64,000 nt of DNA. It comes from Rhodococcus sp. Z13. GTDB lineage: Bacteria; Actinomycetota; Actinomycetes; Mycobacteriales; Mycobacteriaceae. Numbering within the stretch: the first letter of the stretch is position 1; each line of letters begins with the position of its first letter. Positions 22,030-30,092 of the stretch are shown here, piece by piece. The stretch is taken from contig NZ_CP107551.1 of assembly GCF_025837095.1 (NCBI RefSeq), positions 2,028,352 through 2,092,351 of the forward strand, given 5' to 3'. The notes below the pieces were generated by a model that was not told where the DNA came from, did not search any database, and saw nothing but the letters and a program-made list of their open reading frames with translations. A program made the position numbers and the translations under genes.

Positions 22030-23247
22030 CTAGAACTCCTCGCTCGCGCCGATCACCGCGGGAACGACCATCGGCAGGTCGCCGACCACCTCGGTGCCGG
22101 ACCCGGCTGCGCTGAGCAGCCGGGAGGGGGAGTGTTCCTCGTCGTCCGATCCCCGGGCCGCCGAGGCCGGGGCGATGCCTCCCGCCGGCATCCGGGAGCC
22201 GGCCGCTGCGGTCCCGGTCCCCGCGACCGGCACGCCCCCGCCTGCCGGGGACATCGCCGGGACCGCCGCGGCGACAGGGGCTCCCGCCGGCGGCAGGCCG
22301 GCCGGGGCGTATCCGGACAGGCCCCCGGCGGACGCTGTCGGGACACCGGCACCCGGGCCCGCGCTCGGCGCCGTGAGCGCGGCGGCGTGCGCCGTGGGTA
22401 CCGTCCCTGCATAGGAGGTGGGCACGGTCGCGGCGTGGGTACCGGTCGTCGTGAACGGCGCGGCCATGCTCGACGCGACGTCGGGCGCGGTGCCCACGAG
22501 CTCCCGCACCTGCGGCAATCCGGCGACCGCGACGGGTTCCGGCACCGGAATCGGTGTGGTCAGGGCCGTCATCGCCGCCGTGTGCACGGCGAGTTCCCCG
22601 CGGGTGCGGGCGACGACGGCGAGCGCGGCCTGTAGGTGCTCGGCGGCCGACGCGAGCAGCGCGGCCTGACCGGCGGGTGTGGCCAGCGCGGGTGCCGCGG
22701 CGACGGCGGTCGCCGCGAACGACCGGGCGATGCCCGTCAGTTCGATGTTGCCGCGCTCCACCGTCGCGGTGGCGGCGCGGGTGACGTCACCGATCCGGTC
22801 GCCGCGCTCGGCCAGCTCGAGCGCCGTCTGCTGGGCGCGGACGGTGTGCCCGGCACTCTCGTCGGCCGTCGCGCCCTCCCACGACTCCGGAAGCGCGTGC
22901 AGGGCGGTGCGTCCCAGCGCGGTGGCGGCCTCGAGCAGGCGGGAACCCTGCTGCAGCAGCATCGACGGATCGAGACCGTCGAGGATCCCGGTGCCGAACA
23001 TCGAGCCCAGCTCGGCGATCGGCCGGGTCAGCGCCTCGATCTCCGGCAGGGTGGGAAACGGGATCGATTGCAGCAGTGCGGCGATCGCATCCGGATCGGG
23101 CAGGGGCAGTATCGCATCGCACAACACCGGTTCCGGCAGCACGGGCAGCGGCACGTCGAGCCACGGGCCCACCGGCGAGGCCCGGAGGGCGTCGAGGACG
23201 GTGGGCGAGGATTCCGGTGCGACCGGCATCGCGGTCGTCTCCTGCAT
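22030..23247 (-). CDS. EspA-like, WxG-containing Ala/Pro-rich protein (probable type VII secretion substrate)
   Basis: A 405-residue protein without signal peptide. The helical N-terminal half contains Trp123-x-Gly125 in LPESWEGATADESAG, which resembles the EspA block around GDGWLGSAADKYAG. Two long Ala-rich helices follow, suited to a PE/PPE- or Esp-like helical hairpin. The second half (about 230-380) is Ala/Pro/Gly/Thr-rich and low complexity, then a short acidic DDEE segment. It is coupled (TGATG) to an EspC-like gene directly upstream, reproducing the espC-espA pairing. The ATG has GGGAGA eight bases upstream. Secretion by an ESX system is inference: no ESX core gene is in the window. 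Confidence 0.65.
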   Translation of the reverse strand: MQETTAMPVAPESSPTVLDALRASPVGPWLDVPLPVLPEPVLCDAILPLPDPDAIAALLQSIPFPTLPEIEALTRPIAELGSMFGTGILDGLDPSMLLQQGSRLLEAATALGRTALHALPESWEGATADESAGHTVRAQQTALELAERGDRIGDVTRAATATVERGNIELTGIARSFAATAVAAAPALATPAGQAALLASAAEHLQAALAVVARTRGELAVHTAAMTALTTPIPVPEPVAVAGLPQVRELVGTAPDVASSMAAPFTTTGTHAATVPTSYAGTVPTAHAAALTAPSAGPGAGVPTASAGGLSGYAPAGLPPAGAPVAAAVPAMSPAGGGVPVAGTGTAAAGSRMPAGGIAPASAARGSDDEEHSPSRLLSAAGSGTEVVGDLPMVVPAVIGASEEF

Positions 23248-23582
23248 CACATATCTCCCGTCGCCCGGTCGAGCGCAGCGACGGTGCCGGCGTCGACGCC
23301 CTCGTAACCGGCCGCGGCCTCGTGTGCGGCCACCCCGTTGGACGCGTACGCGAGGGCGAGCTGCCCGACGGCGCGGGTGTGTTCGGACTGTGCGGCGGCG
23401 AAGGCCCCGAGGAACTCGCCGCCGATCAGGCCCATCGCGGGACTCAGTGCCGTGATGTTGGCCTGGAGATCGAACGCGCCCGCCTGTGCCACCTGCTCGG
23501 CGGCGTGGATGTTGGTGGTGCCGTATGCCCGGATCCCGTCGGGTACCACCCGTATTCCGGCATGCGAGAACAGACCGCTCAT
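23247..23582 (-). CDS. EspC-like type VII secretion target (DUF2580-type)
   Basis: A 111-residue, mostly helical protein with no signal peptide. Its features fit the EspC/DUF2580 family: VVPDGIRAYG at the start, a GLIGGEFLGAFAAAQ centre and a conserved C-terminal helix. It carries a YxxxD motif, Tyr93-E-G-V-Asp97, the general type VII export signal. The ATG at 23582 is preceded by a GGGGGG run. Its stop overlaps the ATG of the EspA-like gene (TGATG), so the two are made together and may be secreted as a pair. The assignment rests on motifs and arrangement. Confidence 0.75.
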   Translation of the reverse strand: MSGLFSHAGIRVVPDGIRAYGTTNIHAAEQVAQAGAFDLQANITALSPAMGLIGGEFLGAFAAAQSEHTRAVGQLALAYASNGVAAHEAAAGYEGVDAGTVAALDRATGDM

Positions 23583-23739
23583 CGAATCCCCCCATCGAAG
23601 ATCAGTGTGGCGAGCACTGTAACTCGAGCGCCCGCGGGCGGCCACCGGCTCGTCCCCAGGCCCGTGACGAAGCCGGGGATCGAATGTCCGTTCGACGGAT
23701 CGGTTGACAGTCGATAGCACACATGTTCGACTGAAGGGC

Positions 23740-24765
23740 ATGCGGTGGGCGAGTCAGACGGTGGACGCGGACGACGGTGCCCTGCCCGGGCTCGAACGGG
23801 CGGGGCTGGTCCGCAGTGTCCGCACCCCGGAGTTCGAGGGCATCACCTTCCACGAGGTGCTGTGCAAGAGTGCGCTCAACAAGACCCCGGAAGCGTCGCG
23901 CCTGCCGTTCCGCTACACCGTCAACACCTTTCGCGGGTGCAGCCATGCCTGCCGGTACTGCTTCGCCCGGCCCACCCACGAATACCTCGATTTCGACGCC
24001 GGGCACGACTTCGACAGTCAGCTGATCGTCAAGACCAACGTCGCCGCGGTCCTCCGTCGCGAACTCGCCCGCCGGTCGTGGCGCCGCGAGCACGTCGCGC
24101 TCGGCACCAACACCGACCCGTACCAGCGGGCCGAGGGGCGATACCGGTTGATGCCCGGCGTGATCCGTGCGTTCGCCGAGTCGGGTACCCCGTTCTCCGT
24201 CCTGACGAAGGGCACCCTGCTGCGGCGCGACCTGCCGCTGCTCGCGCTCACCGCCCGGCAGGTCGACGTGTCGATCGCCGTGTCGCTGCCCATCGGCGAC
24301 CCGGAGCTGGCCCGCAGCATCGAACCCGGAACCCCCACGCCGGCGGCCCGTCTCGACCTGATCCGCGCGATCACCGAGGCGGGACTGTCGTGTCACGTCA
24401 TGGTCGCGCCGGTGCTGCCGTATCTCACCGACTCGCGTCGTCACCTCGCCGAGCTGTTCGAGTCGATCGCCGCGGCGGGGGCCTCCGGCGCCACCGTCAT
24501 CCCGCTGCACCTGCGCGGGTCGACGCGCGGCTGGTTCCTGTCCTGGTTGGCCCGGGAGCATCCGGCCCTGGTCGGACGTTATCGGCGGCTCTACGGCCGC
24601 GGCGCGTACGCGGCACCGGAATACACACGCTGGCTGAGCGATCGGGTGACGCCGCTGCTCGAGCACTACGCCCTGCGGGCGCGCAGTTCCGAACACCGCC
24701 CGGCGGCACCGGCACGGCCGGTCGACCTGCGCGAACCCGTGGGCGCCGCACCCACCCTGTTCTGA
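23740..24765 (+). CDS. Radical SAM protein, Rv2578c family
   Basis: A 341-residue radical SAM enzyme with the [4Fe-4S] motif CSHACRYC inside FRGCSHACRYCFARPTHEYL. It looks like M. tuberculosis Rv2578c through most of its length (LCKSALNK, ALGTNTDPYQRAEGRY, LTKGTLLRRD, LHLRGSTRGWF). The reaction is not known for this family, which is SplB-like in overall type. Some relatives carry an intein; here the sequence around the motifs is continuous, so there is none. ATG 23740 gives the family N-terminus MRWA and has GAAGG upstream. Confidence 0.88.
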   Translation: MRWASQTVDADDGALPGLERAGLVRSVRTPEFEGITFHEVLCKSALNKTPEASRLPFRYTVNTFRGCSHACRYCFARPTHEYLDFDAGHDFDSQLIVKTNVAAVLRRELARRSWRREHVALGTNTDPYQRAEGRYRLMPGVIRAFAESGTPFSVLTKGTLLRRDLPLLALTARQVDVSIAVSLPIGDPELARSIEPGTPTPAARLDLIRAITEAGLSCHVMVAPVLPYLTDSRRHLAELFESIAAAGASGATVIPLHLRGSTRGWFLSWLAREHPALVGRYRRLYGRGAYAAPEYTRWLSDRVTPLLEHYALRARSSEHRPAAPARPVDLREPVGAAPTLF

Positions 24766-24790
24766 CCCGGCTCTCGGCGCCGCACGTTCG

Positions 24791-24846
24791 CGCGCCGACA
24801 CGAGGTTCGCCGCGCCTGCAGCAGGGGCGAACCCCGTGTCGGCGCG
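24791..24846. terminator. Large hairpin between convergent genes
   Basis: A 21-bp stem with one mismatch (24791-24811 with 24826-24846) and a 14-nt loop, lying between the radical SAM gene and the convergent marR gene. It is suited to stop transcription in both directions. No T run is visible. Confidence 0.75.
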
Positions 24847-24866
24847 TCAGGTCCGGGGCTGCTCGA

Positions 24867-25337
24867 TCAACGGATCGACTGTTGTGCACCCATGCGCTCA
24901 CGCATGCGGGTGAACGCCGCGGTCATCGTCGCGACGTCGTCGGGGGAGAGGAGGTCGAACATGTTCTCCCGCACGGCCCGGACGTGCCCGGGCCCGGCTG
25001 CGGTGAGTGTGTCGAAACCCGTGTCGGTCAGTTCGGCCCAGGCGCCGCGGCGATCGGATTCGCACTCGACGCGCCGCACCCGGCCGGCGTTCTCCAGCCG
25101 CGAGACGGCGCGGGTGATCCCGCTGCGGGTGGTCGTGCCGGCGTCGGCGAGATCGCGCATGCGCATCCGGCGACCGGGCGCCTCCGACAGGAGGACGAGG
25201 ATCTCGAAGTCGGTGAGGGAGATGCCCGCGTCGCGGAGCAGCTGCCTGTCGAGGTTCTGCATCAGGGTGCGGGTCGCGTCCAGGTAGGCCCGCCACAACC
25301 GGTGCTCGTCCCTGCTCAGCCAGTTCACCTCTGCCAT
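24867..25337 (-). CDS. MarR-family transcriptional regulator
   Basis: A 156-residue winged-helix regulator: N-terminal dimerisation helix, then the wHTH (about 35-100) with ISLTDFEILVLLSE, MRDLADAGTTTRSGITRAVSRLE and the wing around ECESDRRGAW. MarR proteins bind palindromes and release them on binding phenolics or oxidants. It is divergent from two pirin genes, and a 16-bp near-palindrome (25361-25376) lies between them. I chose ATG 25337 with GGAGG just upstream; an upstream in-frame start at 25376 would place the operator inside the gene. It probably controls itself and the pirins. Confidence 0.9.
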   Translation of the reverse strand: MAEVNWLSRDEHRLWRAYLDATRTLMQNLDRQLLRDAGISLTDFEILVLLSEAPGRRMRMRDLADAGTTTRSGITRAVSRLENAGRVRRVECESDRRGAWAELTDTGFDTLTAAGPGHVRAVRENMFDLLSPDDVATMTAAFTRMRERMGAQQSIR

Positions 25338-25354
25338 GACCTCCAGTGTACGCC

Positions 25355-25382
25355 TGTTAGTTGACTGATCAATCAAATGTGG
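25355..25382 (-). promoter_or_regulatory. Candidate marR promoter
   Basis: On the minus strand TTGATC is followed after 16 bp by TACACT (complement of 25346-25351 region), just before the GGAGG of marR. The operator palindrome overlaps the -35, which fits autorepression. Confidence 0.4.
25361..25376. promoter_or_regulatory. MarR-type operator between marR and pirin genes
   Basis: TTGACTGATCAATCAA is palindromic at all but one base pair. It sits in the 95-bp divergent intergenic region where both -35 regions would lie. A target of the adjacent MarR protein is the simplest reading. Confidence 0.7.
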
Positions 25383-25432
25383 GAGACTGGGAGTGTCGTA
25401 CGACGTGCTGAGAGCGAGAGGATGCGGACGAG

Positions 25433-26458
25433 ATGAGCAACACCGATCGCCGGCCCGACGAGATCCACTGCCGGACCGAGGACCTGCACGCCGTCGACAC
25501 CCTGAACCCGCGCGTGGAGATCATCACCTCCCGCGAGGTGCCGCTCGGCGGTCCGCGTGCCATGCCGGTCCGGCGCACCCTGCCCCAGCGGCAGCGGTCC
25601 CTCATCGGCGCGTGGTGTTTCGCCGACCACTACGGTCCCGACGACGTCTCCCGCACCGGCGGAATGGACGTCGCCCCGCACCCGCACACCGGGCTCCAGA
25701 CGGTGTCGTGGCTGTTCGCCGGCGAGATCGAACACCGCGACAGCCACGGCGTGCACGCCATGGTGCGACCCGGCGAGATGAACCTCATGACCGGTGGTCA
25801 CGGCATCTGCCACTCGGAGGTCTCGACCCCCGCCACGACCACCCTGCACGGCGTGCAGCTGTGGATTGCGCTGCCCGACTCCGACCGGGACGCCTCGCGC
25901 GACTTCCAGCACCACGTCCCGCCCCGGCTCGACCTGCCCGGCGCCACCGCCAAGGTCTTCCTCGGCAGCCTGGCGGGACACACCTCGCCGGTGAAGACAT
26001 TCACCCCGCTCGTCGGCGCGGAGATCGTCCTCGAGCCGCACGCGCAGCTCGTGCTCGACGTCGACCCGTCCTTCGAGCACGGCGTCCTCGTCGACACCGG
26101 CGCCGTGACCCTGTTCGACACCGTGCTCGGGCGGGCCGCCCTCGGATACGTCGGCACCGGGGTGCCCGCGCTCCGGCTCACGAACCCGGGCGACGAACCT
26201 GCTCGCCTCGTGCTGCTCGGCGGGACACCGCTCGGCGAGGAGATCGTCATGTGGTGGAACTTCGTCGGCCGCAGCCACGACGAGATCGCCGCCTTCCGCG
26301 ACGCCTGGGAACGCGGATCCGAGCAGTTCGGGCGCGTCGACGGCTACGAGGGCAAGGTCGAGCGGCTTCCCGCGCCATCGCTGCCCAACGCTCGTATCCG
26401 GCCTCGCCGCAACCCGCCCACCGCCGACCCCGGCCACCGATCCCAGTCCCCGTCGTGA
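25433..26458 (+). CDS. Pirin family protein (first of two)
   Basis: A 341-residue bicupin of the pirin family. The metal ligands of the N-terminal cupin are visible: His83 and His85 in APHPHTGLQTVSW and His127/Glu129 in GHGICHSEV, matching His56, His58, His101 and Glu103 of human pirin. Some bacterial pirins are quercetin dioxygenases or bind partner enzymes; the substrate here is unknown. About 30 basic, Pro-rich residues trail the second cupin. It is divergent from marR and 13 bp before a second pirin gene. Confidence 0.9.
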   Translation: MSNTDRRPDEIHCRTEDLHAVDTLNPRVEIITSREVPLGGPRAMPVRRTLPQRQRSLIGAWCFADHYGPDDVSRTGGMDVAPHPHTGLQTVSWLFAGEIEHRDSHGVHAMVRPGEMNLMTGGHGICHSEVSTPATTTLHGVQLWIALPDSDRDASRDFQHHVPPRLDLPGATAKVFLGSLAGHTSPVKTFTPLVGAEIVLEPHAQLVLDVDPSFEHGVLVDTGAVTLFDTVLGRAALGYVGTGVPALRLTNPGDEPARLVLLGGTPLGEEIVMWWNFVGRSHDEIAAFRDAWERGSEQFGRVDGYEGKVERLPAPSLPNARIRPRRNPPTADPGHRSQSPS

Positions 26459-26471
26459 GCAAGGACCCGTC

Positions 26472-27251
26472 ATGAGCACCGCACCCCGCCTCGACGTCCG
26501 CCGCGCGGACGACCGGCTGAAGACCAGGATCGACTGGCTCGACTCGAAGCACTCGTTCTCGTTCGGTCACCACTACGACCCCGACAACACGCACCACGGC
26601 CTGCTGATGGTCAACAACGACGACATCGTGCTCGCCGGAACGGGTTTCGACACTCATCCGCACCGCGACATGGAGATCGTCACCTGGGTCCTGCGCGGAT
26701 CGCTGGTGCACCAGGACTCGATGGGACACTCCGGCGTGATCTATCCCGGTCTCGCGCAGCGGATGACCGCCGGTAGGGGGATCCTGCACTCGGAGAAGAA
26801 CGACTCGTGGCGTCTCGCCGGCGGAGTCGGCCGTCACGCCGAGGAACACGACGAACCCGTACGGTTCATCCAGATGTGGGTGCTGCCCGACGAACCCGGC
26901 GTCGACCCGGGCTACGAACAGCTCGAGATCGACGACGAACTGCTCTCCGGCGGACTCGTCCCGGTCGCCTCGGGGATGGACGCCTACGCCGACCATTCGG
27001 CGATCCGCATCCGCAACCGCTACGCGGCGATGCACGTCTCCCGCATGCAGCCGGGCCGGCCGGTGGTTCTTCCCGACGCGCCTTTCCTGCACGTCTTCGT
27101 CGCGCAGGGCGCTGCCGCGCTCGAAGGCGCGGGTCCTCTCGCCGAAGGGGACGCCGTGCGGATCAGCGGTGGGGGAGGACAGCAGCTCATCACGGCGACC
27201 GGCGCCGAGGTGATCGTGTGGGAGATGCACGCCGCACTCGGTGGCCCCTGA
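26472..27251 (+). CDS. Pirin family protein (second of two, YhhW-like)
   Basis: A 259-residue pirin with metal ligands His62 and His64 (THPHRDMEIVTWVL), His106 and Glu108 (GRGILHSEKND). It resembles the YhhW type more than the upstream paralogue does; YhhW cleaves quercetin in vitro. The ATG is 13 bp after the first pirin gene, so they form an operon controlled from the MarR operator. A 12-bp hairpin follows at 27262-27297. Confidence 0.9.
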   Translation: MSTAPRLDVRRADDRLKTRIDWLDSKHSFSFGHHYDPDNTHHGLLMVNNDDIVLAGTGFDTHPHRDMEIVTWVLRGSLVHQDSMGHSGVIYPGLAQRMTAGRGILHSEKNDSWRLAGGVGRHAEEHDEPVRFIQMWVLPDEPGVDPGYEQLEIDDELLSGGLVPVASGMDAYADHSAIRIRNRYAAMHVSRMQPGRPVVLPDAPFLHVFVAQGAAALEGAGPLAEGDAVRISGGGGQQLITATGAEVIVWEMHAALGGP

Positions 27252-27261
27252 TGTCCGGGAC

Positions 27262-27297
27262 GCCCTGCAGGTGACCGGAACAGGGCACCTGCAGGGC
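27262..27297. terminator. Hairpin terminator between pirin and CNNM genes
   Basis: A perfect 12-bp stem, GCCCTGCAGGTG with its complement, and a 12-nt loop between two convergent genes. There is no T run, as is common in high-GC actinobacteria. Confidence 0.75.
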
Positions 27298-27303
27298 TCG
27301 CCT

Positions 27304-28317
27304 TCAGGATGCAGCACCGCCGAGCGGGAGGAGGCGGGCGAGCACGTCGGACAACGTGATCAATCCGACGATCCGGCCCTCCGAGGTGACCGTCACGAGA
27401 TGGGTGCGGGTCTCCCGCATCGTGGTCAGGGCCTCGTAGACCGGTGTCGCGGCGTCGATCGTCAACGCCGGGCGCATCAGTTCCGCGGCTGTGACACCGG
27501 GCTCGGCGTTCAGGCTGTCGCGCACGTGCACGACCCCGTCCACAGTCCCGTTCTTGCGCACCAGCAGTCGCAGATGACCGGTGCGGTACGCGGTCTCCCG
27601 GATCTCCTCGGCGGTCGCCGCGGGGCGCACACTGCTCGGATCCGCCCGGGGCACGACGATGTCGCCGAGGGTCAGCGCCTCGAGTTCCAATGCGCTGCTC
27701 AGATGCCCGTGATAGCGCTCGTCGAGGGTGCCCACCGTCGCCGAGTGTTCGACGAGATGCCGGAGGGCGGCCGGATCCTGACCGGTGGCCAGCTGATCGA
27801 CCGGGTCGACGCCCAGTTTCCGCAGGCAACGGTTGGCCATGTGGTTCAGGCGCACGATCACCGGGCGGGTGACCCACATGAATCCGCGCATCGGCAGTGC
27901 CAGCAGGGTCGCGGACCGCTCCGGGTGCGCGATCGCCCACGACTTGGGTGCCATCTCACCGACCACCAGGTGTAGGAAGGTGACGATCAGCAGGGCGAGG
28001 ACGAAGCCGGCGACGTCCGCCAGCCACAGGGGAGCTCCCCAGTTCTCGAACAGCGGGGTGAGCCAATGGTGCACGGCGGGTTTCGCGGTCGCGCCGAGCG
28101 CCAGTGTGCACACGGTGATGCCGAGCTGCGAACCGGCCAGGAGCACGGACAGTTCCGACGCGCTGCGCAACGCCGCCCGTGCCGAGCGGTTGGTGGCCGC
28201 GGCATCCTCGAGCCGGTGACGCCGGGCGGCGATCAGCGCGAACTCGACCGCGACGAAGAAGGCGCAGGCGGCGATCAGGACGATCGTCACCGCCGCGACG
28301 ACCCAGGGGTTACTCAT
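27304..28317 (-). CDS. CNNM/CBS-domain membrane protein
   Basis: A 337-residue CNNM (DUF21)-type membrane protein: hydrophobic segments in the first about 150 residues including VAVEFALIAARRHRLE and GSQLGITVCTLALG, then a CBS domain pair (about 205-330). It lacks the C-terminal CorC/HlyC domain that its upstream neighbour has. The family (MpfA, CorB/CorC) is linked to magnesium export or resistance. It overlaps the upstream gene by 8 bp, so both are made from one transcript, perhaps as a heteromer. Confidence 0.88.
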   Translation of the reverse strand: MSNPWVVAAVTIVLIAACAFFVAVEFALIAARRHRLEDAAATNRSARAALRSASELSVLLAGSQLGITVCTLALGATAKPAVHHWLTPLFENWGAPLWLADVAGFVLALLIVTFLHLVVGEMAPKSWAIAHPERSATLLALPMRGFMWVTRPVIVRLNHMANRCLRKLGVDPVDQLATGQDPAALRHLVEHSATVGTLDERYHGHLSSALELEALTLGDIVVPRADPSSVRPAATAEEIRETAYRTGHLRLLVRKNGTVDGVVHVRDSLNAEPGVTAAELMRPALTIDAATPVYEALTTMRETRTHLVTVTSEGRIVGLITLSDVLARLLPLGGAAS

Positions 28318-29677
28318 CGTCGGCCGCCTCCTCGGTCAGAAGCGTCACGTGCAGTGAGGACGGCACGTGCTTGTCGATCGCGCGGACCTCGGCCACGAGC
28401 ACACGCCGCAGCGGCCGGTGTCCGAGCGCGAGGTCGGCGGGGTCGGGGTCGAGCGTCACGCGAACCGTCTCACCGACTTCGGGGAAGCCTCCGAACTCGG
28501 TGACCACGAGCCCGGCGAGGGTTTCGTAGTCGCCGTCGGGCAGGTCGTGATCGATGGTGCGGCCCACCTCGTCGAGGTGGACGTCGCCGCGGATCAGCCA
28601 GCCCTCGCCCTCGGGGCGGACGACCTCGGTGTCCATGGCCGGGTCGTGCTCGTCGGCGATCTCCCCGACCAGTTCCTCGGCGATGTCCTCGACGGTGACG
28701 ACACCGGCGAAGCCGCCGTATTCGTCGATCACCAGGGCCATCTCCTCGTGGGCGTCCGCCAGGGCGTTCAGCACGTCGGGCAGCGCCAGCGTCGCCGGGA
28801 CGATGACCGGCGGCCGGCAGGCCGTCGCCGCGGTGCCCTCGGTGCTGTCGAGTCCGAGCAGATCGTGCAGGTGCACGACACCGCGCAGGTCGTCGGAGGA
28901 AGTGCCCACCACGGGGTAGCGGGTGTGGCCCGTGCTCATCCGGTCGAGGATGCCCGCCACCGGCTCGTCGAGTTCGACGACGTCCACGCGGGAGCGGGGG
29001 ATCATCGCGTGTTCCGCCGTGCGTGTGGGGAAGTCGAGGATGCGGTCGAGCAACGTGGACAGGTCTGCCGGCAGTTCACCGGCCTCCCGCGACGCCGCGA
29101 CGATGTGTTCGAGGTCCCGTGGGGTTGCGGAGTGCTCGACGTCGTGGACCGGCTCGATGCGCAGCGCGCGCAGCAGCAGGTTCGAGGAGGCGTCGAACAG
29201 CCGGATCAGCCAGCCGAAGAGAGTGAGATACCAGGTCGTCGACAACGCCAGACGGCGGGCGACCGGTTCGGGCCGGGCGATGGCCAGGTTCTTGGGGACC
29301 AGTTCGCCGAAGACCATCTGCACGACGGTCGAGAACAGCACGGCCAGCACCGTGCCGACGGCGACGCCGACGGAGGTGGGGATGCCGACGCCACCGAGCA
29401 GTTCGCCGAGGCCGCTGCCGATCAGGGGTTCGGCGACGTAGCCGACGAGCAGGCCGGTGACGGTGATGCCCAGCTGGGCACCGGAGAGCATGAACGAGGT
29501 GCGGCGGGTGATGGACAGGGCGCGGCGTGCGCCGCTGTCACCGCCTTCTGCTCGGGCCTGGAGGCGGGAGCGGTCCACCGCCATGTATGCGAACTCCTGG
29601 GCCACGAAGTAGCCGGTCAGCGCGGTGATGGCGAGGACGACGAGAATGCCGAGCCCGATTCCGAGGGCGGTCAGCAC
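28310..29677 (-). CDS. CNNM/CBS/CorC-domain membrane protein
   Basis: A 455-residue protein with a full set of domains: CNNM transmembrane domain (VAQEFAYMAVDRSRL, SGAQLGITVTGLLVGY), two CBS motifs, and the CorC/HlyC C-terminal domain (LVIDEYGGFAGVVTVEDI, then LIRGDVHLDEV). Members are magnesium/cobalt transporters or resistance proteins. The GTG start has a pyrimidine-rich upstream region with no ribosome site, but the N-terminus matches the family. First gene of a pair with 27304-28317. Confidence 0.88.
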   Translation of the reverse strand: MLTALGIGLGILVVLAITALTGYFVAQEFAYMAVDRSRLQARAEGGDSGARRALSITRRTSFMLSGAQLGITVTGLLVGYVAEPLIGSGLGELLGGVGIPTSVGVAVGTVLAVLFSTVVQMVFGELVPKNLAIARPEPVARRLALSTTWYLTLFGWLIRLFDASSNLLLRALRIEPVHDVEHSATPRDLEHIVAASREAGELPADLSTLLDRILDFPTRTAEHAMIPRSRVDVVELDEPVAGILDRMSTGHTRYPVVGTSSDDLRGVVHLHDLLGLDSTEGTAATACRPPVIVPATLALPDVLNALADAHEEMALVIDEYGGFAGVVTVEDIAEELVGEIADEHDPAMDTEVVRPEGEGWLIRGDVHLDEVGRTIDHDLPDGDYETLAGLVVTEFGGFPEVGETVRVTLDPDPADLALGHRPLRRVLVAEVRAIDKHVPSSLHVTLLTEEAADDE

Positions 29678-29762
29678 GGGAGGAGGGAGCGGGTGACGAG
29701 TGCGTCGTCACGGTGGGGCGGGACGGGTCTTCGGGGTTTTCGCCGGGCGCGCTTCATGGCTC

Positions 29763-29806
29763 CTCTGTCAGTGGAGAGTCTCTGTCGGTGGAGAGTCTCT
29801 GTCGGT
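29763..29806. repeat. 17-bp tandem repeat, about 2.6 copies
   Basis: Units CTCTGTC(A/G)GTGGAGAGT at 29763-29779 and 29780-29796, with a third partial copy to 29806. Each unit has CTCT/AGAG inverted ends, so it could be an array of protein sites. Confidence 0.7.
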
Positions 29807-30032
29807 CGGGATTCCCGGGAGGTTCCGTTCCCAGGAGGTTCACAGGATAGGACGAACGGTGTCCGGACGAAGTTCCCACCGGCTCACGAATCCGGGGCTC
29901 CATCGGGTAACGGCGCCGTTATCGAAGATGCGCCTAATCGATATCTTTCCTTCGCGCAAGATTTCGAAGTGTGAAGCATCCCACAGCGCTGGGGAATGCA
30001 CTTGGTCGGAATCCGGGTAACAATGATTGCGC

Positions 30033-30065
30033 GTGACGCACTGGTCGTCACAACTCCGTTATAAG
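30033..30065 (+). promoter_or_regulatory. Promoter region of the small acidic peptide gene
   Basis: TATAAG at 30060-30065 is a good -10 element, 28 bp before the ATG. An inverted repeat GTGACG-N7-CGTCAC (30033-30051) covers the expected -35 and could be an operator. No consensus -35 is seen. Confidence 0.45.
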
Positions 30066-30092
30066 CACCCACCCCCTCGAATGGAGACACAC

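Larger units (their letters stand above)
29678..30092. other. 415-bp divergent intergenic region
   Basis: Lies between the CNNM operon (minus) and the small acidic peptide gene (plus). I see no convincing gene. It contains a 17-bp tandem repeat (29763-29806), a duplicated 14-mer TTCCC(G/A)GGAGGTTC at 29812-29825 and 29828-29841, and a relatively AT-rich stretch (about 29925-30065) that holds the likely promoter of the small gene. Confidence 0.7.

Noticed and set aside
29700-30020. 106-codon plus-strand frame in the intergenic region
   Set aside because: No ribosome site, mixed composition, and it runs through the repeats and the likely promoter of the small peptide gene.
29884-30090. 68-codon minus-strand frame antisense to the promoter region
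   Set aside because: No ribosome site or conserved feature; it overlaps the promoter of the small gene.
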